Under the pieces are notes generated by a model that saw only the letters and a program-made list of their open reading frames with translations, was not told the DNA's origin and ran no database searches. Made by a program: the position numbers and the translations under genes. Below are positions 55,462 through 64,000 of a DNA stretch of 64,000 nucleotides, piece after piece. The DNA lies in contig NZ_PGGN01000001.1 in NCBI RefSeq assembly GCF_003010935.1, positions 186,001-250,000 of the forward strand, given 5' to 3'. This DNA comes from Phyllobacterium endophyticum. Its GTDB lineage: Bacteria; Pseudomonadota; Alphaproteobacteria; Rhizobiales; Rhizobiaceae. How positions within the stretch are numbered: the first letter of the stretch is position 1; the number at the start of each line of letters is the position of its first letter.

Positions 55462-55722
55462 CTCAAACCCCTGTCACCTGTTTGCGTCGGCAACAGATTT
55501 CACCTTGTCATTGGCGCGTCAATCCCTTGCTGCCTTCGCCTATCTGAGGGTATTCGATTTGGAACATTGCACTTGCTTTGCGCGTGGTTCGACAAGCTCA
55601 CCATGAGGGAGGTGGGCGGATTGCAGTGAGTCCAGAACATTGCAACATCGGCGACTATCGTGCAGCCAACAACTTCCCTCATGGTGAGCTTGTCGAACCA
55701 CGCATCGGGATTGTGCCACGAA
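55462..55722. other. Gene-free region between ABC transporter and rplS
   Basis: About 260 bases without a convincing gene, up to the rplS terminator. It is mostly the inverted repeat element at 55582-55703; small frames in it are translations of the repeat. Confidence 0.65.
55582..55703. repeat. REP-like inverted repeat element
   Basis: GCGTGGTTCGACAAGCTCAC (55582 onward, continuing CATGAGGGAGG) is repeated in perfect or near-perfect inverted orientation at 55673-55703 (CTTCCCTCATGGTGAGCTTG onward). The arms are about 30 bases and the spacer is under 60 bases, so the transcript could form a long hairpin. Relatives occur at 5152-5325 and 62489-62517. Confidence 0.8.
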
Positions 55723-55751
55723 ACAAAAAAAGGCGGCCCGAAGACCGCCTC
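55723..55751 (-). terminator. Rho-independent terminator of rplS
   Basis: On the minus strand, AGGCGG-TCTTCGGG-CCGCCT runs into TTTTTTTGTTT, 24 bases after the rplS stop. Confidence 0.88.
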
Positions 55752-55774
55752 TTTCAAAATGACAGTGACCGCGC

Positions 55775-56227
55775 TTACTCAGCGGCGGGTGCCTTGGCAA
55801 CGGTTGCTTCCGAGACTGTCTCGGCTGCACCAGTCACTGGAACAGCTGGCTTGTTCTTGCGGTTGTCTTTCTTTTCGACGATACGGGCTGCCTTACCGGT
55901 CAGGCCACGCAGATAATAAAGCTTGGCGCGACGTACCTTGCCGCGGCGAACGATATCAACGCCTTCGACGAGCGGAGAAATAACCGGGAATACGCGCTCG
56001 ACGCCTTCGCCGTAGGAAATCTTGCGGACAGTGAAATTTTCGTTAATGCCGGCGCCGTTACGAGCAATGCAAACGCCTTCATAGGCCTGAACGCGGGTGC
56101 GGGTACCTTCCGTCACGCGGACGTTTACACGAACGGTGTCGCCTGGGCGAAAATCCGGGAGCACGCGCTTGGCTTCGACTTTTGCTCTCTGCTCGAGATC
56201 GAGCTGACGAATAATATCGACGGTCAT
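55775..56227 (-). CDS. rplS: 50S ribosomal protein L19
   Basis: A 150-residue ribosomal protein at the subunit interface. The core is standard ([33 protein letters not shown], and the [23 protein letters not shown] basic block). It has an Ala/Val/Glu-rich C-terminal extension of about 25 residues, common in Hyphomicrobiales. ATG 56227 is chosen because AAAGG lies at normal distance; ATG 56236 would abut it. It follows trmD by about 200 bases. Confidence 0.96.
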   Translation of the reverse strand: MTVDIIRQLDLEQRAKVEAKRVLPDFRPGDTVRVNVRVTEGTRTRVQAYEGVCIARNGAGINENFTVRKISYGEGVERVFPVISPLVEGVDIVRRGKVRRAKLYYLRGLTGKAARIVEKKDNRKNKPAVPVTGAAETVSEATVAKAPAAE

Positions 56228-56440
56228 CGTCTTCATCCTTTGTTTTTCAAACAGTCAGAGCGCTCGACACTTGAAACACAGCAGCATGGCCGCATTTCTA
56301 TGCTTCCGACGAAGCAGGAGCGAATTCACCATTCATTGATTAATGGCCATTGTTAATGGACTTGGGTATTTCCCGAGTTGGCGGGCTGATACACCATAAA
56401 AGCCGGTTTGTCACCTACAGAGACGATTCTTTTTGCCTGC

Positions 56441-57169
56441 TCACTTCTTCGATGAAGCACGATGGTCCTGCCAAAGATCGGGCCTGCGCTCCCTGGTCAA
56501 CCTTTCAGCTTCAGCGCGCCGCCATTTATCGATAGCGCCGTGATTGCCGGAGAGAAGAACATCGGGAATGCGCCGCCCTTCCCATTCCTGCGGCTTGGTA
56601 TAGTGCGGGTGTTCTAGAAGTCCTGTCTCGAAGCTCTCCGTTTCCCCGGACAAGGCATTGCCCATGACACCGGGGAGAAGCCGCACGACCGCATCGAGAA
56701 CGACGATCGCGGCCGTCTCTCCGCCGGACAATATGTAATCGCCAATCGAGATTTCTTCGAAATCCCGGGCCTCGATCAGCCGTTCATCCACCCCTTCGAA
56801 ACGACCGCAAAGAATGATTGCGCCGGGGCCAGACGCAAGCTCCCGCACGCGCGCCTGGGTCAAGGCCTTGCCTCGCGGGCTCATGAACAATTTCGGCCTG
56901 CCATCCGCCGCGCGCCCGCCGCCTGTCACGTGATCGACCGCCCGCGCCAGAACGTCTGCTTTCATGACCATGCCAGCGCCGCCGCCAGCTGGCGTGTCGT
57001 CCACCATGCGGTGCTTGTCGGCGGTGAAGTCGCGGATCTGAACCGGTTCAAGTGACCAGGCGCCGTCCTGCAAAGCCTTTCCGGCAAGCGACACGCCCAG
57101 GGGCCCCGGAAACATTTCAGGATAGAGCGTCAGCACAGTGGCGCGAAAACCACCCTTGGCCCCGGTCAT
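56441..57169 (-). CDS. trmD: tRNA (guanine-N1)-methyltransferase
   Basis: A 242-residue SPOUT methyltransferase that makes m1G37 in tRNAs reading CNN codons and prevents frameshifting. TrmD motifs are intact: [37 protein letters not shown] and [13 protein letters not shown] (the knot). Its ATG overlaps the rimM stop (ATGA), the common rimM-trmD-rplS order. Confidence 0.97.
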   Translation of the reverse strand: MTGAKGGFRATVLTLYPEMFPGPLGVSLAGKALQDGAWSLEPVQIRDFTADKHRMVDDTPAGGGAGMVMKADVLARAVDHVTGGGRAADGRPKLFMSPRGKALTQARVRELASGPGAIILCGRFEGVDERLIEARDFEEISIGDYILSGGETAAIVVLDAVVRLLPGVMGNALSGETESFETGLLEHPHYTKPQEWEGRRIPDVLLSGNHGAIDKWRRAEAERLTRERRPDLWQDHRASSKK

Positions 57170-57747
57170 GATTGCTTTTTCCCGCCATCTTCACCACCGA
57201 GTTGCCGGCGCCTTTCCTCATCCTCATTCTCATCGGGGACAAGCCCGGCTGCCGCTGGATCGATAATAATGTGCCCCGCCTTCAGGTCGACATGGGGAAC
57301 TGCCCGCATCGTAAACGGGATCAGCATGGGGCGTTTGCCCGGGATAGTCAGCTCGAGCAAATCGCCACCGCCAAAATCGAACATTGCCGATACTTTGCCG
57401 TGCCTGTTGCCTTCGGCATCGATCGCTTCAAGACCGATCAGATCCGAATGATAGTATTCATCCTCGTCCAGATCCTGCGGGAGCTGCGACCTGTCGATAA
57501 ACAGGGTTGTGCCGTTCAGCGCCTCGGCCATATTGCGATCATTGACGCCGCGAAAGCGCACGACAACCACATTCTTCGCCGGACGGATATCAAGCACTTC
57601 GAACGCCCTGCCGGTCACATCGTAGAGCGGACCGTAATCTGCCAGCGCGTTCGGATCGCCCGTGAAGGTCTTGACCCTGACTTCGCCCCGCGTTCCATGC
57701 GCCGCTCCAATCACTGCCAACTGTATCGGGTCATTCAACTTCGCCAT
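57166..57747 (-). CDS. rimM: Ribosome maturation factor RimM
   Basis: A 193-residue 16S rRNA processing factor for the 30S head. The N-terminal [15 protein letters not shown] and the PRC-barrel segment ([34 protein letters not shown]) fit. The C-terminus is extended by an acidic/Arg-rich tail. The start at 57747 is preferred because GGAAG lies nine bases upstream. It overlaps trmD by four bases. Confidence 0.94.
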   Translation of the reverse strand: MAKLNDPIQLAVIGAAHGTRGEVRVKTFTGDPNALADYGPLYDVTGRAFEVLDIRPAKNVVVVRFRGVNDRNMAEALNGTTLFIDRSQLPQDLDEDEYYHSDLIGLEAIDAEGNRHGKVSAMFDFGGGDLLELTIPGKRPMLIPFTMRAVPHVDLKAGHIIIDPAAAGLVPDENEDEERRRQLGGEDGGKKQS

Positions 57748-57883
57748 CGGTTTCTTCCAGTTCTCATATTCTTTCGAATTAGAGCAAACGGCGACCGAAA
57801 CCAAGCGCCAAAAGCCTTATGAAACGTTCTCGTAAGAAGTCTTGTGCCATTGTCGGAGGCGAAAAAATTTAGGGAACGATGCC

Positions 57884-58840
57884 ATGGGCGTGCAGCCGCA
57901 AACTGAAGAGTTTCTCGTTTCTGCTCGACCAGACCTGATCGACGCCCGCGAAACATGGCTGAAATCCCTGAAGAATACGCGGCGGCTCGCGGCAAATACG
58001 TTGGAAGCCTACGAGCGCGACACGCGTCAATTCTTCCAGTTTCTCACCGGACATCTCGGCGAACCTCCGGCGCTCAAGGATGTGGCGAGCCTGCGGATAG
58101 CAGATCTTCGTTCATTCCTGGCACGACGCCGCAATGACGGTGCCGGTGCGCGCACGCTCGGTCGCGGCCTCGCGGGAATCCGTTCGTTCCTGCGCTTTCT
58201 GGAAAAGCAGGGCATGGCCAACGCCGCAGCGTCCATCGCCATGCGGGCGCCGCGCCAGCCGAAATCCCTGCCCAAGCCATTGACGATGGTGGACGCGCGC
58301 CGTGTGGTCGAGATGGGTGAGCAGCTGAATGAAGAGCCATGGATCGCGGCGCGCAATGCGGCGGTTCTCACCCTGCTTTACGGTTGCGGGCTGCGTATTT
58401 CCGAGGCGTTGGGCCTCGATGGCGGCGCGCTGACAGATCACGGCGTGCGCTCGATCCTGGTGACGGGCAAGGGCGGAAAGACGCGCATGGTGCCGCTGCT
58501 GCCTGTCGTGCACCGAGCCGTTTCCGAATATCGTGCGCTCTGCCCCTACGATCTTGAGGAGGGCAAACCATTGTTTCGCGGCGCACGCGGCGGCGAGCTG
58601 CACCCGGCAATCATCCAGCGCGACATGCAGAAGATGCGCGGCGCACTGGGGCTGCCGGATACGGCGACGCCGCATGCCTTGCGCCATTCATTCGCCACGC
58701 ATTTGCTGGGACGTGGCGGGGATCTGCGCACAATCCAGGAACTGCTTGGTCACGCCAGCCTGTCTACGACGCAGGTGTACACCGGAGTCGATACGGAACG
58801 TTTGATGGAAATCTACGAAAAAGCGCATCCTCGCGCCTGA
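57884..58840 (+). CDS. xerC: Tyrosine recombinase XerC
   Basis: A 318-residue site-specific recombinase resolving chromosome dimers at dif with XerD and FtsK. The catalytic set is complete: Arg171 (CGLRISEAL), Lys196 (GKGGKTR), His264 and Arg267 (HALRHSFATHLL), His290 (LGHASLSTTQ) and Tyr299 (VYT). The N-terminal SAM-like domain is present. XerC rather than XerD is my reading from overall sequence. A small 7-bp stem (58858-58880) without a U-run follows. Confidence 0.9.
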   Translation: MGVQPQTEEFLVSARPDLIDARETWLKSLKNTRRLAANTLEAYERDTRQFFQFLTGHLGEPPALKDVASLRIADLRSFLARRRNDGAGARTLGRGLAGIRSFLRFLEKQGMANAAASIAMRAPRQPKSLPKPLTMVDARRVVEMGEQLNEEPWIAARNAAVLTLLYGCGLRISEALGLDGGALTDHGVRSILVTGKGGKTRMVPLLPVVHRAVSEYRALCPYDLEEGKPLFRGARGGELHPAIIQRDMQKMRGALGLPDTATPHALRHSFATHLLGRGGDLRTIQELLGHASLSTTQVYTGVDTERLMEIYEKAHPRA

Positions 58841-58902
58841 ATACCGACAATTTACAGGCGGAGATTAACGCTTTCTCCGCAGGCTATGGATAGATACCCG
58901 GT

Positions 58903-59961
58903 ATGAACGACACCGACAAATTTACCACTTTCGATACTGTCGCCGAGGGGCTTCTGCGGCTTTGCCTCATCTCGAGCTGGCTGCTGCTGGCGAGCTTCTT
59001 CATTGTAGCTTCGGGCACAACGCGTGCACGCTCCGAAGAGAACGCTTGCGGTGGCCGCGACCTCATCGCCGGGATGAATCCGGTAAAGCTCGAGGCCTTG
59101 CGCAAGGAGGCCGCCAACACGGTGAACGGCAAGGGGCTTCTGTGGAAGATCGAAAAGCCCGGCGTGAAGCCTTCGTTCCTTTACGGAACGATGCATCTTA
59201 CCGACCCGCGCGTCCTCAAGCTTTCCGATGCAGCGGTCCTCGCCTATAGGAATGCCGACACGGTCGTAATCGAAACGGTCGAAGTGCTTGATCCCAAGGC
59301 GTCGGTGAAGGTCATGGCCGAAACTCCTGAGCTGATGATGTTCATGGACGGTACGACGCTGGACAAGATTATTCCCGGGGATCAGCTTGAAACTGTCCGC
59401 ACTGCACTTTCAGAGCGCGGCATCTCGCTCGCTGCCGTCAATCGAATGCAACCTTGGATGCTGACCAGCATGCTTGCGGTACCGGCTTGCGAGCTTGCAC
59501 GAACGAAAGAGGGAACGGCATTTCTCGATATAAAACTTGCCGAGGATGCCAAAGCCCAAGGCAAGCAGATCGCCGGGCTCGAGACGATCAGGGACCAGCT
59601 CGGAGCGATGGCATCACTGCCGGCGCAGTTTCACATCGATGGACTGATCGAGACACTGGCCTTGGGTCCGGAACTGCCCGACATATTCGAGACCATGACG
59701 ATACTCTATACGCGGGGCGACATAGGTATGATCTTTCCGTTGATGCGCTCGGTCGCACCCGACAGTTCGAGCGGTGCCAATTACGCGGAATTCGAGGAGA
59801 AAATGGTGAATGCCAGGAACCGCACAATGGCTGAACGCGCCGTTCCCCTCATCGATCGGGGAAACGCCTTCATAGCAGTGGGTGCCTTGCATCTGCCGGG
59901 CAATCAGGGGCTGGTTTCACTTCTGCGGGAGCGCGGCTATTCGATTAGCGCCGGGCAATAG
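58903..59961 (+). CDS. TraB/GumN family protein
   Basis: A 352-residue protein with an N-terminal hydrophobic helix (about residues 20-42) that is either a signal or an anchor. The TraB/GumN signatures are both present: FLYGTMHLTDPRVLKL near residue 88 and FIAVGALHLPG near 325, which hold the paired His/Glu-like metal site of this putative protease family. No partner is obvious. Function is unproven. Confidence 0.88.
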   Translation: MNDTDKFTTFDTVAEGLLRLCLISSWLLLASFFIVASGTTRARSEENACGGRDLIAGMNPVKLEALRKEAANTVNGKGLLWKIEKPGVKPSFLYGTMHLTDPRVLKLSDAAVLAYRNADTVVIETVEVLDPKASVKVMAETPELMMFMDGTTLDKIIPGDQLETVRTALSERGISLAAVNRMQPWMLTSMLAVPACELARTKEGTAFLDIKLAEDAKAQGKQIAGLETIRDQLGAMASLPAQFHIDGLIETLALGPELPDIFETMTILYTRGDIGMIFPLMRSVAPDSSSGANYAEFEEKMVNARNRTMAERAVPLIDRGNAFIAVGALHLPGNQGLVSLLRERGYSISAGQ

Positions 59962-60108
59962 TTTTCAAGTATTCGGCGGCCACGCCGACGTATAGGCCGA
60001 ATTGTAGGTCCAAATTGCCAATGCGCTGTTCTGGCGAATCCGGAACCTTATGAATACAAAGCCGTTGTTCTCATCGGAATGTACTGAAAAGGTCATGGAG
60101 GACACGAA

Positions 60109-60471
60109 ATGACATACGATCCGAACCTGCAACAGCGGCCATTGGGCAATGATCCGACGGACCCGGTGCACCCGAATTCCACAGTTGTCACCAACAGGAG
60201 CGGTGGAAGCGGCTTTCTCATTGCCGGCCTCATCATCGCCGCTCTGGTGATCGGCGGCTATTTTTTCCTTAACCGCAGCGATACGGCGATGGACACCACG
60301 ACGACGACGCCTCCGGCAACCGATACGGCACCGACGCCTGCACCCGCGACGCCGCCTGCAGCAACAACTCCGGCACCGACTACTCCGGCTCCGACCGAGA
60401 CAGCACCGACGGATACAGCTCCGGCGCCTGCTACACCGGCGCCTGCTCCAGCACCGGCACCTGCACAGTAA
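60109..60471 (+). CDS. Small membrane protein with Pro/Thr/Ala-rich tail
   Basis: A 120-residue protein. Residues 1-30 are polar, about 34-53 form one transmembrane helix (GFLIAGLIIAALVIGGYFFL), and the rest is an imperfect tandem array of APT/PAP/ATP units. GGAGG precedes the ATG. The repeat tail is likely extracytoplasmic and extended. No specific function can be named. A bidirectional terminator follows. Confidence 0.8.
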   Translation: MTYDPNLQQRPLGNDPTDPVHPNSTVVTNRSGGSGFLIAGLIIAALVIGGYFFLNRSDTAMDTTTTTPPATDTAPTPAPATPPAATTPAPTTPAPTETAPTDTAPAPATPAPAPAPAPAQ

Positions 60472-60486
60472 TCAGGATGCCGAATC

Positions 60487-60514
60487 AAAAAGGCCCGGAC
60501 GTCCGGGCCTTTTT
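60487..60514. terminator. Bidirectional terminator between small membrane protein and lpdA
   Basis: AAAAGGCCCGGAC-GTCCGGGCCTTTTT is a near-perfect palindrome with A-run and T-run, serving the plus-strand gene ending at 60471 and lpdA ending at 60531. Confidence 0.88.
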
Positions 60515-60530
60515 ATCGTTGGCCGAAATC

Positions 60531-61937
60531 TTACATATGGATTGGCTTGAAGAATGTGGCGAGAGCCGCTTCCCTGACTGCCTCGGACATGGTCGGATGT
60601 GCATGCGTGGTGCGCGCAAGATCTTCCGAGGAACCGCCAAATTCCATCAGCACTGTCGCTTCGTGGATCATTTCGCCCGCGCCGTAGCCAAGGATATGAA
60701 CGCCGAGCACACGGTCCGTGGTTTTGTCGGCCAGTATTTTGACGAAACCGTCGGTATGCAGCATGGCACGCGCCCTTCCATTAGCGGTGAAAGGAAATTT
60801 GCCGGCTTTGTATTCGATGCCCGCGGCCTTCAACTCTTCCTCGGTCTTGCCGACCGACGCCACCTCCGGCTGGGTGTAGACGACGCTCGGAATTGCATCG
60901 TAGTTCACGTGACCGACCTGTCCGGCGAGTATTTCGGCAACTGCAATGCCCTCGTCTTCCGCCTTGTGCGCCAGCATCGCGCCTTTGACCACATCGCCGA
61001 TGGCGTAAATCCCAGGTATATTGGTCTGCCAATGATCGTTGATGGCAACGCGGCCGCGATCATCGATCTCGATGCCCGCTTCCTTGAGACCGGCGCCATC
61101 CGTAAAGGGCCTGCGCCCCGTCGAGACGAGAACCACGTCGGCCTCGACAATCTGAGCCTCGCCACCCTTGACTGGTTCAAACGTGATCTTCGCGCCCTTG
61201 CCGGACTTTTCAACGCCGGTAACCTTGGCGCCCATCTTGAATTCAATACCCTGTTTCTCCAACATGCGCTGGAACTGGCGGGAGACTTCACCATCCATCG
61301 GTCCGAGAATCTTGTCGAGATATTCGACGACGGTCACCTTCGAGCCGAGCCGGGCCCAGACCGACCCCAATTCCAGGCCGATGACCCCGCCGCCAACGAC
61401 GACAAGGTGCTCTGGTACTCTTTCAAGCTCCAGCGCGCCGGTCGACGATATGATGACCTTCTCGTCGAACTCGACGTTCACGCCCGGGATGCCTGCTACA
61501 TCCGAACCGGTTGCGATGACGATGTTCTTCGTCTCGATCTCCTGCACCGTGCCATCTTCGGCGGTTACAGAAACTTTGCCGGCGCCCAGAACCCGGCCTA
61601 TCCCCATGAACGTATCGATCTTGTTTTTCTTGAACAGAAAAGCGACGCCGTTCACGTTGGCTTCGACCGTTGCATCCTTGTGAGCAAGCATTGCGGGAAG
61701 GTTGAGCTTTGGCGTGCCTACGTCCACACCGAGAGTGGCATGGGAATGACCTGCCTCATGGAAGACTTCCGAGGCATGCAGCAGTGCCTTCGACGGAATG
61801 CACCCGATATTGAGGCAGGTGCCGCCAAAAGTAGCGCGCTTCTCGATCACCGCCGTCTTCAGTCCAAGCTGCGCGGCCTTGATTGCACACACATAGCCAC
61901 CCGGACCGGTTCCGATGACGACGACATCATATGCCAT
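60531..61937 (-). CDS. lpdA: Dihydrolipoyl dehydrogenase
   Basis: A 468-residue E3 flavoprotein. The FAD motif GTGPGGYVCAIKAAQLG, the redox disulfide in GGTCLNIGCIPSK, the NAD motif GGGVIGLELGSVWARLG and the C-terminal His-Glu pair (HAHPTMSEAVREAAL) are intact. Its location downstream of odhB identifies it as the E3 of 2-oxoglutarate dehydrogenase, possibly shared with other complexes. Confidence 0.97.
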   Translation of the reverse strand: MAYDVVVIGTGPGGYVCAIKAAQLGLKTAVIEKRATFGGTCLNIGCIPSKALLHASEVFHEAGHSHATLGVDVGTPKLNLPAMLAHKDATVEANVNGVAFLFKKNKIDTFMGIGRVLGAGKVSVTAEDGTVQEIETKNIVIATGSDVAGIPGVNVEFDEKVIISSTGALELERVPEHLVVVGGGVIGLELGSVWARLGSKVTVVEYLDKILGPMDGEVSRQFQRMLEKQGIEFKMGAKVTGVEKSGKGAKITFEPVKGGEAQIVEADVVLVSTGRRPFTDGAGLKEAGIEIDDRGRVAINDHWQTNIPGIYAIGDVVKGAMLAHKAEDEGIAVAEILAGQVGHVNYDAIPSVVYTQPEVASVGKTEEELKAAGIEYKAGKFPFTANGRARAMLHTDGFVKILADKTTDRVLGVHILGYGAGEMIHEATVLMEFGGSSEDLARTTHAHPTMSEAVREAALATFFKPIHM

Positions 61938-61970
61938 GATTGATTCCTTTTCTTGCGCGGCACCGATGAA

Positions 61971-62552
61971 CTACTGTTCCGGCACGCATTCTTTGAAGCG
62001 AAAGACTTCCCAAGGGAAGGTCTCGATGGTTTTTTGGGATTTGAAATCGAAGCTGCTCATAGAGCTCGAAAAGTCGGGCAGCAGCAAAGCCTGCGCAGCC
62101 GGTTCCTTTGCCTGTGGCAGGAGGTCAGCGTCGGCCCCTTCCTTGAGGGCATAGATGACGCCGCGCCAGACCGTACATGCCTGGAGCTCGTCGCCGGTCA
62201 CATCGCCGGTCGGGCACTTGTACATTATGATGCCGTTGGGTCGTGCAACGCCCTCGTTCCACATGACCACGCCATCGAGTTTCAGATCGCTGTCATTCTT
62301 TTCGATTGAAAATTCATTCGATGTCGCGACCGGTTGGTCTTCCGGCACTTGTCTGAAGGTCAGCGTGTAGCTGTCATCCCGGTCGGTATAGATGGCACGG
62401 TCCTGCGTACAGGCGGCAAAGGCATTGGCTGAGGATAGGACACAGCCCATGAATCCAGCGAGAATGCGCGGCAGCCTCGACTTGGTGCATGGTTTCGCTA
62501 GCTCACCCTGAGGGAGAGCAACGGGCTGCATCAATCGCCAATGTTTAACCAT
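61971..62552 (-). CDS. Small secreted protein of unknown function
   Basis: A predicted exported protein. The mature part (starting around ACTQDRAIYTDRDD) has several Cys (ACTQ, YKCPTG, QACTVW, KECVPEQ) and no recognised family. The start is uncertain: ATG at 62552 gives 193 residues but translates a degenerate repeat (62489-62517), giving LPQGELAKPCTK; ATG 62450 is the conservative choice but leaves a short signal (MGCVLSSANAFA). It lies between lpdA and odhB, on the same strand. Confidence 0.6.
   Translation of the reverse strand: MVKHWRLMQPVALPQGELAKPCTKSRLPRILAGFMGCVLSSANAFAACTQDRAIYTDRDDSYTLTFRQVPEDQPVATSNEFSIEKNDSDLKLDGVVMWNEGVARPNGIIMYKCPTGDVTGDELQACTVWRGVIYALKEGADADLLPQAKEPAAQALLLPDFSSSMSSFDFKSQKTIETFPWEVFRFKECVPEQ
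62489..62517. repeat. Degenerate REP-like repeat unit
   Basis: ATGGTTTCGCTAGCTCACCC followed by TGAGGGAGAG resembles the TGGTTCGACAAGCTCACC-type unit found at 55582-55703, with several substitutions. It lies at the 5' end of the secreted-protein gene. Confidence 0.55.
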
Positions 62553-62625
62553 CTCCGGACACCTGCAATCTTGCCCCATGAAGCGTGCCCACGCATTGTG
62601 GACGACGCGCCACGGAGTGCTGCCC

Positions 62626-63915
62626 CTATAGATCAAGCACGAGACGTTCCGGATCCTCCAGGCTTTCCTTGACGCGAACGAGGAAGGTGACCGCCTCCTT
62701 GCCGTCGACGATGCGATGATCGTAGCTGAGTGCAAGGTACATCATTGGGCGAATGACGATCTGACCGCCGACGACAACGGGACGCTCCTGGATCTTGTGC
62801 ATGCCAAGAATGCCGGACTGCGGCGCATTGAGGATCGGCGAAGACATCAGCGAACCGTAGACGCCTCCATTGGAAATGGTGAACGTACCGCCCTGCATGT
62901 CAGCCATGGAAAGAGCGCCATCTCGCGCAGCCTTGCCCAGTCGGCCGATTTCCTTTTCGATCTCGGCTATCGACATCTGGTCCGCGTTGCGAACGACAGG
63001 AACGACCAAGCCCCTGTCGGTGCCGACAGCCACGCCGACATGGGCGAAGTTCTTGTAGATGATGTCGTTGCCGTCGATCTCCGCGTTGACGGACGGAATC
63101 TCCTTCAGAGCGTGGGTCACTGCCTTGGTGAAAAACCCCATGAAGCCGAGTTTCACGCCGTGCTTCTTCTCGAAGATTTCCTTGTAGCGATTGCGCAGGT
63201 CCATGACAGCCGACATGTCCACCTCATTGTAGGTGGTCAGCATGGCGGCTGTGTTCTGCGCGTCCTTCAGACGGCGAGCAATCGTCTGACGTAGGCGGGT
63301 CATCTTCACGCGCTCTTCGCGCGATGCGTCGTCGGCGGACGATGCGGGGCGGGCAGCAGCCGGCTTCGGTGCTTCCGGCGCGGCCGGCTGGGACTTGATG
63401 CCCTTGGCAACTGCATCCAGAACGTCGCCCTTCAGCACCTGGCCACGCTTGCCGGAACCTTCGACCTGGGAGGAAGCAACGCCCTTCTCGGCAAGAATTT
63501 TCGATGCAGCGGGCGAAGCCGGCATCTCGCTCGGCTTGCGCTCGGCAATCTCGGGCTCGCCGGAAACCTCGGCCGTCTTCGCCTCGGCTTCCTTGGTCGT
63601 GGCGGCGGCGGCCGGACCCGCTGCCTGGGCAGCAGCTTCCGGCTTTGCTTCCGCTTTCGTGGCCGCAGCGTTACCATCGGCTGATCCGATCATGCCGAGC
63701 AATGCGCCCACCTCGACCGTATCGCCTTCCTTCGCAGTGATTTCGGCGAGCGATCCGGCAGAGGACGCCGGAACTTCGATGGTCACCTTGTCGGTTTCAA
63801 GTTCGACCAGCGGCTCATCAACGGCAATCGCATCGCCGACGTTCTTGAACCATTTGCCAATTGTTGCCTCGGAAACGGATTCGCCCAGCGTTGGGACGCG
63901 GATTTCGGTTGCCAT
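62626..63915 (-). CDS. odhB: Dihydrolipoyllysine succinyltransferase (E2 of 2-oxoglutarate dehydrogenase)
   Basis: A 429-residue E2 core subunit (also called sucB). It has one N-terminal lipoyl domain with the modified Lys in [14 protein letters not shown], an Ala/Lys/Glu-rich linker, an E3/E1-binding domain (about 130-170), and the catalytic domain with [16 protein letters not shown]. sucA/odhA would be expected immediately upstream, beyond 63915, but only about 85 bases remain and no C-terminus could be read confidently there. Confidence 0.97.
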   Translation of the reverse strand: MATEIRVPTLGESVSEATIGKWFKNVGDAIAVDEPLVELETDKVTIEVPASSAGSLAEITAKEGDTVEVGALLGMIGSADGNAAATKAEAKPEAAAQAAGPAAAATTKEAEAKTAEVSGEPEIAERKPSEMPASPAASKILAEKGVASSQVEGSGKRGQVLKGDVLDAVAKGIKSQPAAPEAPKPAAARPASSADDASREERVKMTRLRQTIARRLKDAQNTAAMLTTYNEVDMSAVMDLRNRYKEIFEKKHGVKLGFMGFFTKAVTHALKEIPSVNAEIDGNDIIYKNFAHVGVAVGTDRGLVVPVVRNADQMSIAEIEKEIGRLGKAARDGALSMADMQGGTFTISNGGVYGSLMSSPILNAPQSGILGMHKIQERPVVVGGQIVIRPMMYLALSYDHRIVDGKEAVTFLVRVKESLEDPERLVLDL

Positions 63916-64000
63916 GTTTTTAGCTCTCGTTGATCGTGATCTGTCTTAGCGTTCGTTCTTCAAGGTCTGCTGCGACGGAGGATTTGGCCTACTGCAGCGA

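Noticed and set aside
56340-56356. TTAA...TTAA pattern upstream of trmD/rplS as a CtrA box
   Set aside because: The spacer is nine bases, not seven, so it does not fit the TTAA-N7-TTAA consensus.
57884-58840. Phage or integron integrase
   Set aside because: Length, N-terminal domain and context (rimM-trmD-rplS side, no attachment repeats or cargo) fit housekeeping XerC.
63916-64000. 3' end of sucA/odhA
   Set aside because: Expected from gene order, but the remaining bases give at most three codons before an in-frame TAG in one frame and no recognisable C-terminal sequence.

Overview
The window is a chromosomal, GC-rich, densely coding stretch from an alphaproteobacterium, most likely of the Hyphomicrobiales (Rhizobiales; Brucella/Ochrobactrum/Phyllobacterium/Mesorhizobium side). 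This is inferred from the gene content and order: sdhCDAB, odhB-lpdA, the tsaD-gpsA-YciI-EVE run, hemC-hemD-mitofilin-like-hemY, a CenR-like regulator, CtrA-type boxes, and small palindromic repeats of a kind common in rhizobial genomes. No rRNA, tRNA, CRISPR array, prophage or insertion sequence was recognised.

Layout. 1-4.2 kb: secreted PhoD phosphatase, a divergent TetR/SDR pair with an inverted operator-like repeat, a DUF983 protein and an Ogt-type DNA repair protein. 4.2-8.8 kb: a DeoR regulator facing a choline-kinase-like phosphotransferase and a large FAD/GcvT oxidoreductase, probably a methylated-amine catabolic unit. 9.1-12.5 kb: mgtE with a structured leader and a 3' hairpin, then typA. 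12.6-18 kb: housekeeping and transport genes (ppa, yggT, aqpZ, MFS, glutamine amidotransferase, TerB-like). 18-25.7 kb: heme genes hemY, a mitofilin-like gene, hemD and hemC, divergent from tsaD-gpsA-YciI-EVE-methyltransferase. 26.4-33.5 kb: YkuD transpeptidase, CenR-like response regulator, a stand-alone cyclic-nucleotide-binding protein, xthA, an MFS pump with a divergent TetR and three operator copies, and a GGDEF-EAL protein. 33.5-41.5 kb: lolA, ftsK with a CtrA box, glnK-amtB with a sigma-54-like promoter, tesB and a UbiH-type monooxygenase. 41.5-42.7 kb: an accessory VapBC45-like toxin-antitoxin pair. 42.7-49.3 kb: aldo/keto reductase, TerB-like protein, OsmC, sdhBADC and a GNAT. 49.4-52.3 kb: a small secreted protein behind a CtrA box and the preQ1 pathway queC-queE-queD-queF. 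52.3-58.8 kb: leuC, an amino-acid ABC binding protein and permease without their ATPase, rplS, trmD-rimM and xerC. 58.9-64 kb: a GumN-family protein, a Pro/Thr/Ala-rich membrane protein, lpdA, a small secreted protein and odhB.

Most of the window is conserved core. The observations most worth following are: the mgtE leader, whose ribosome binding site lies inside a perfect stem; the QueD whose usual catalytic cysteine position is asparagine; the VapBC45-like module; the DeoR-kinase-FAD/GcvT unit; the three-copy TetR operator; and two exact TTAA-N7-TTAA CtrA-type boxes, one before ftsK and one before an unknown secreted protein.
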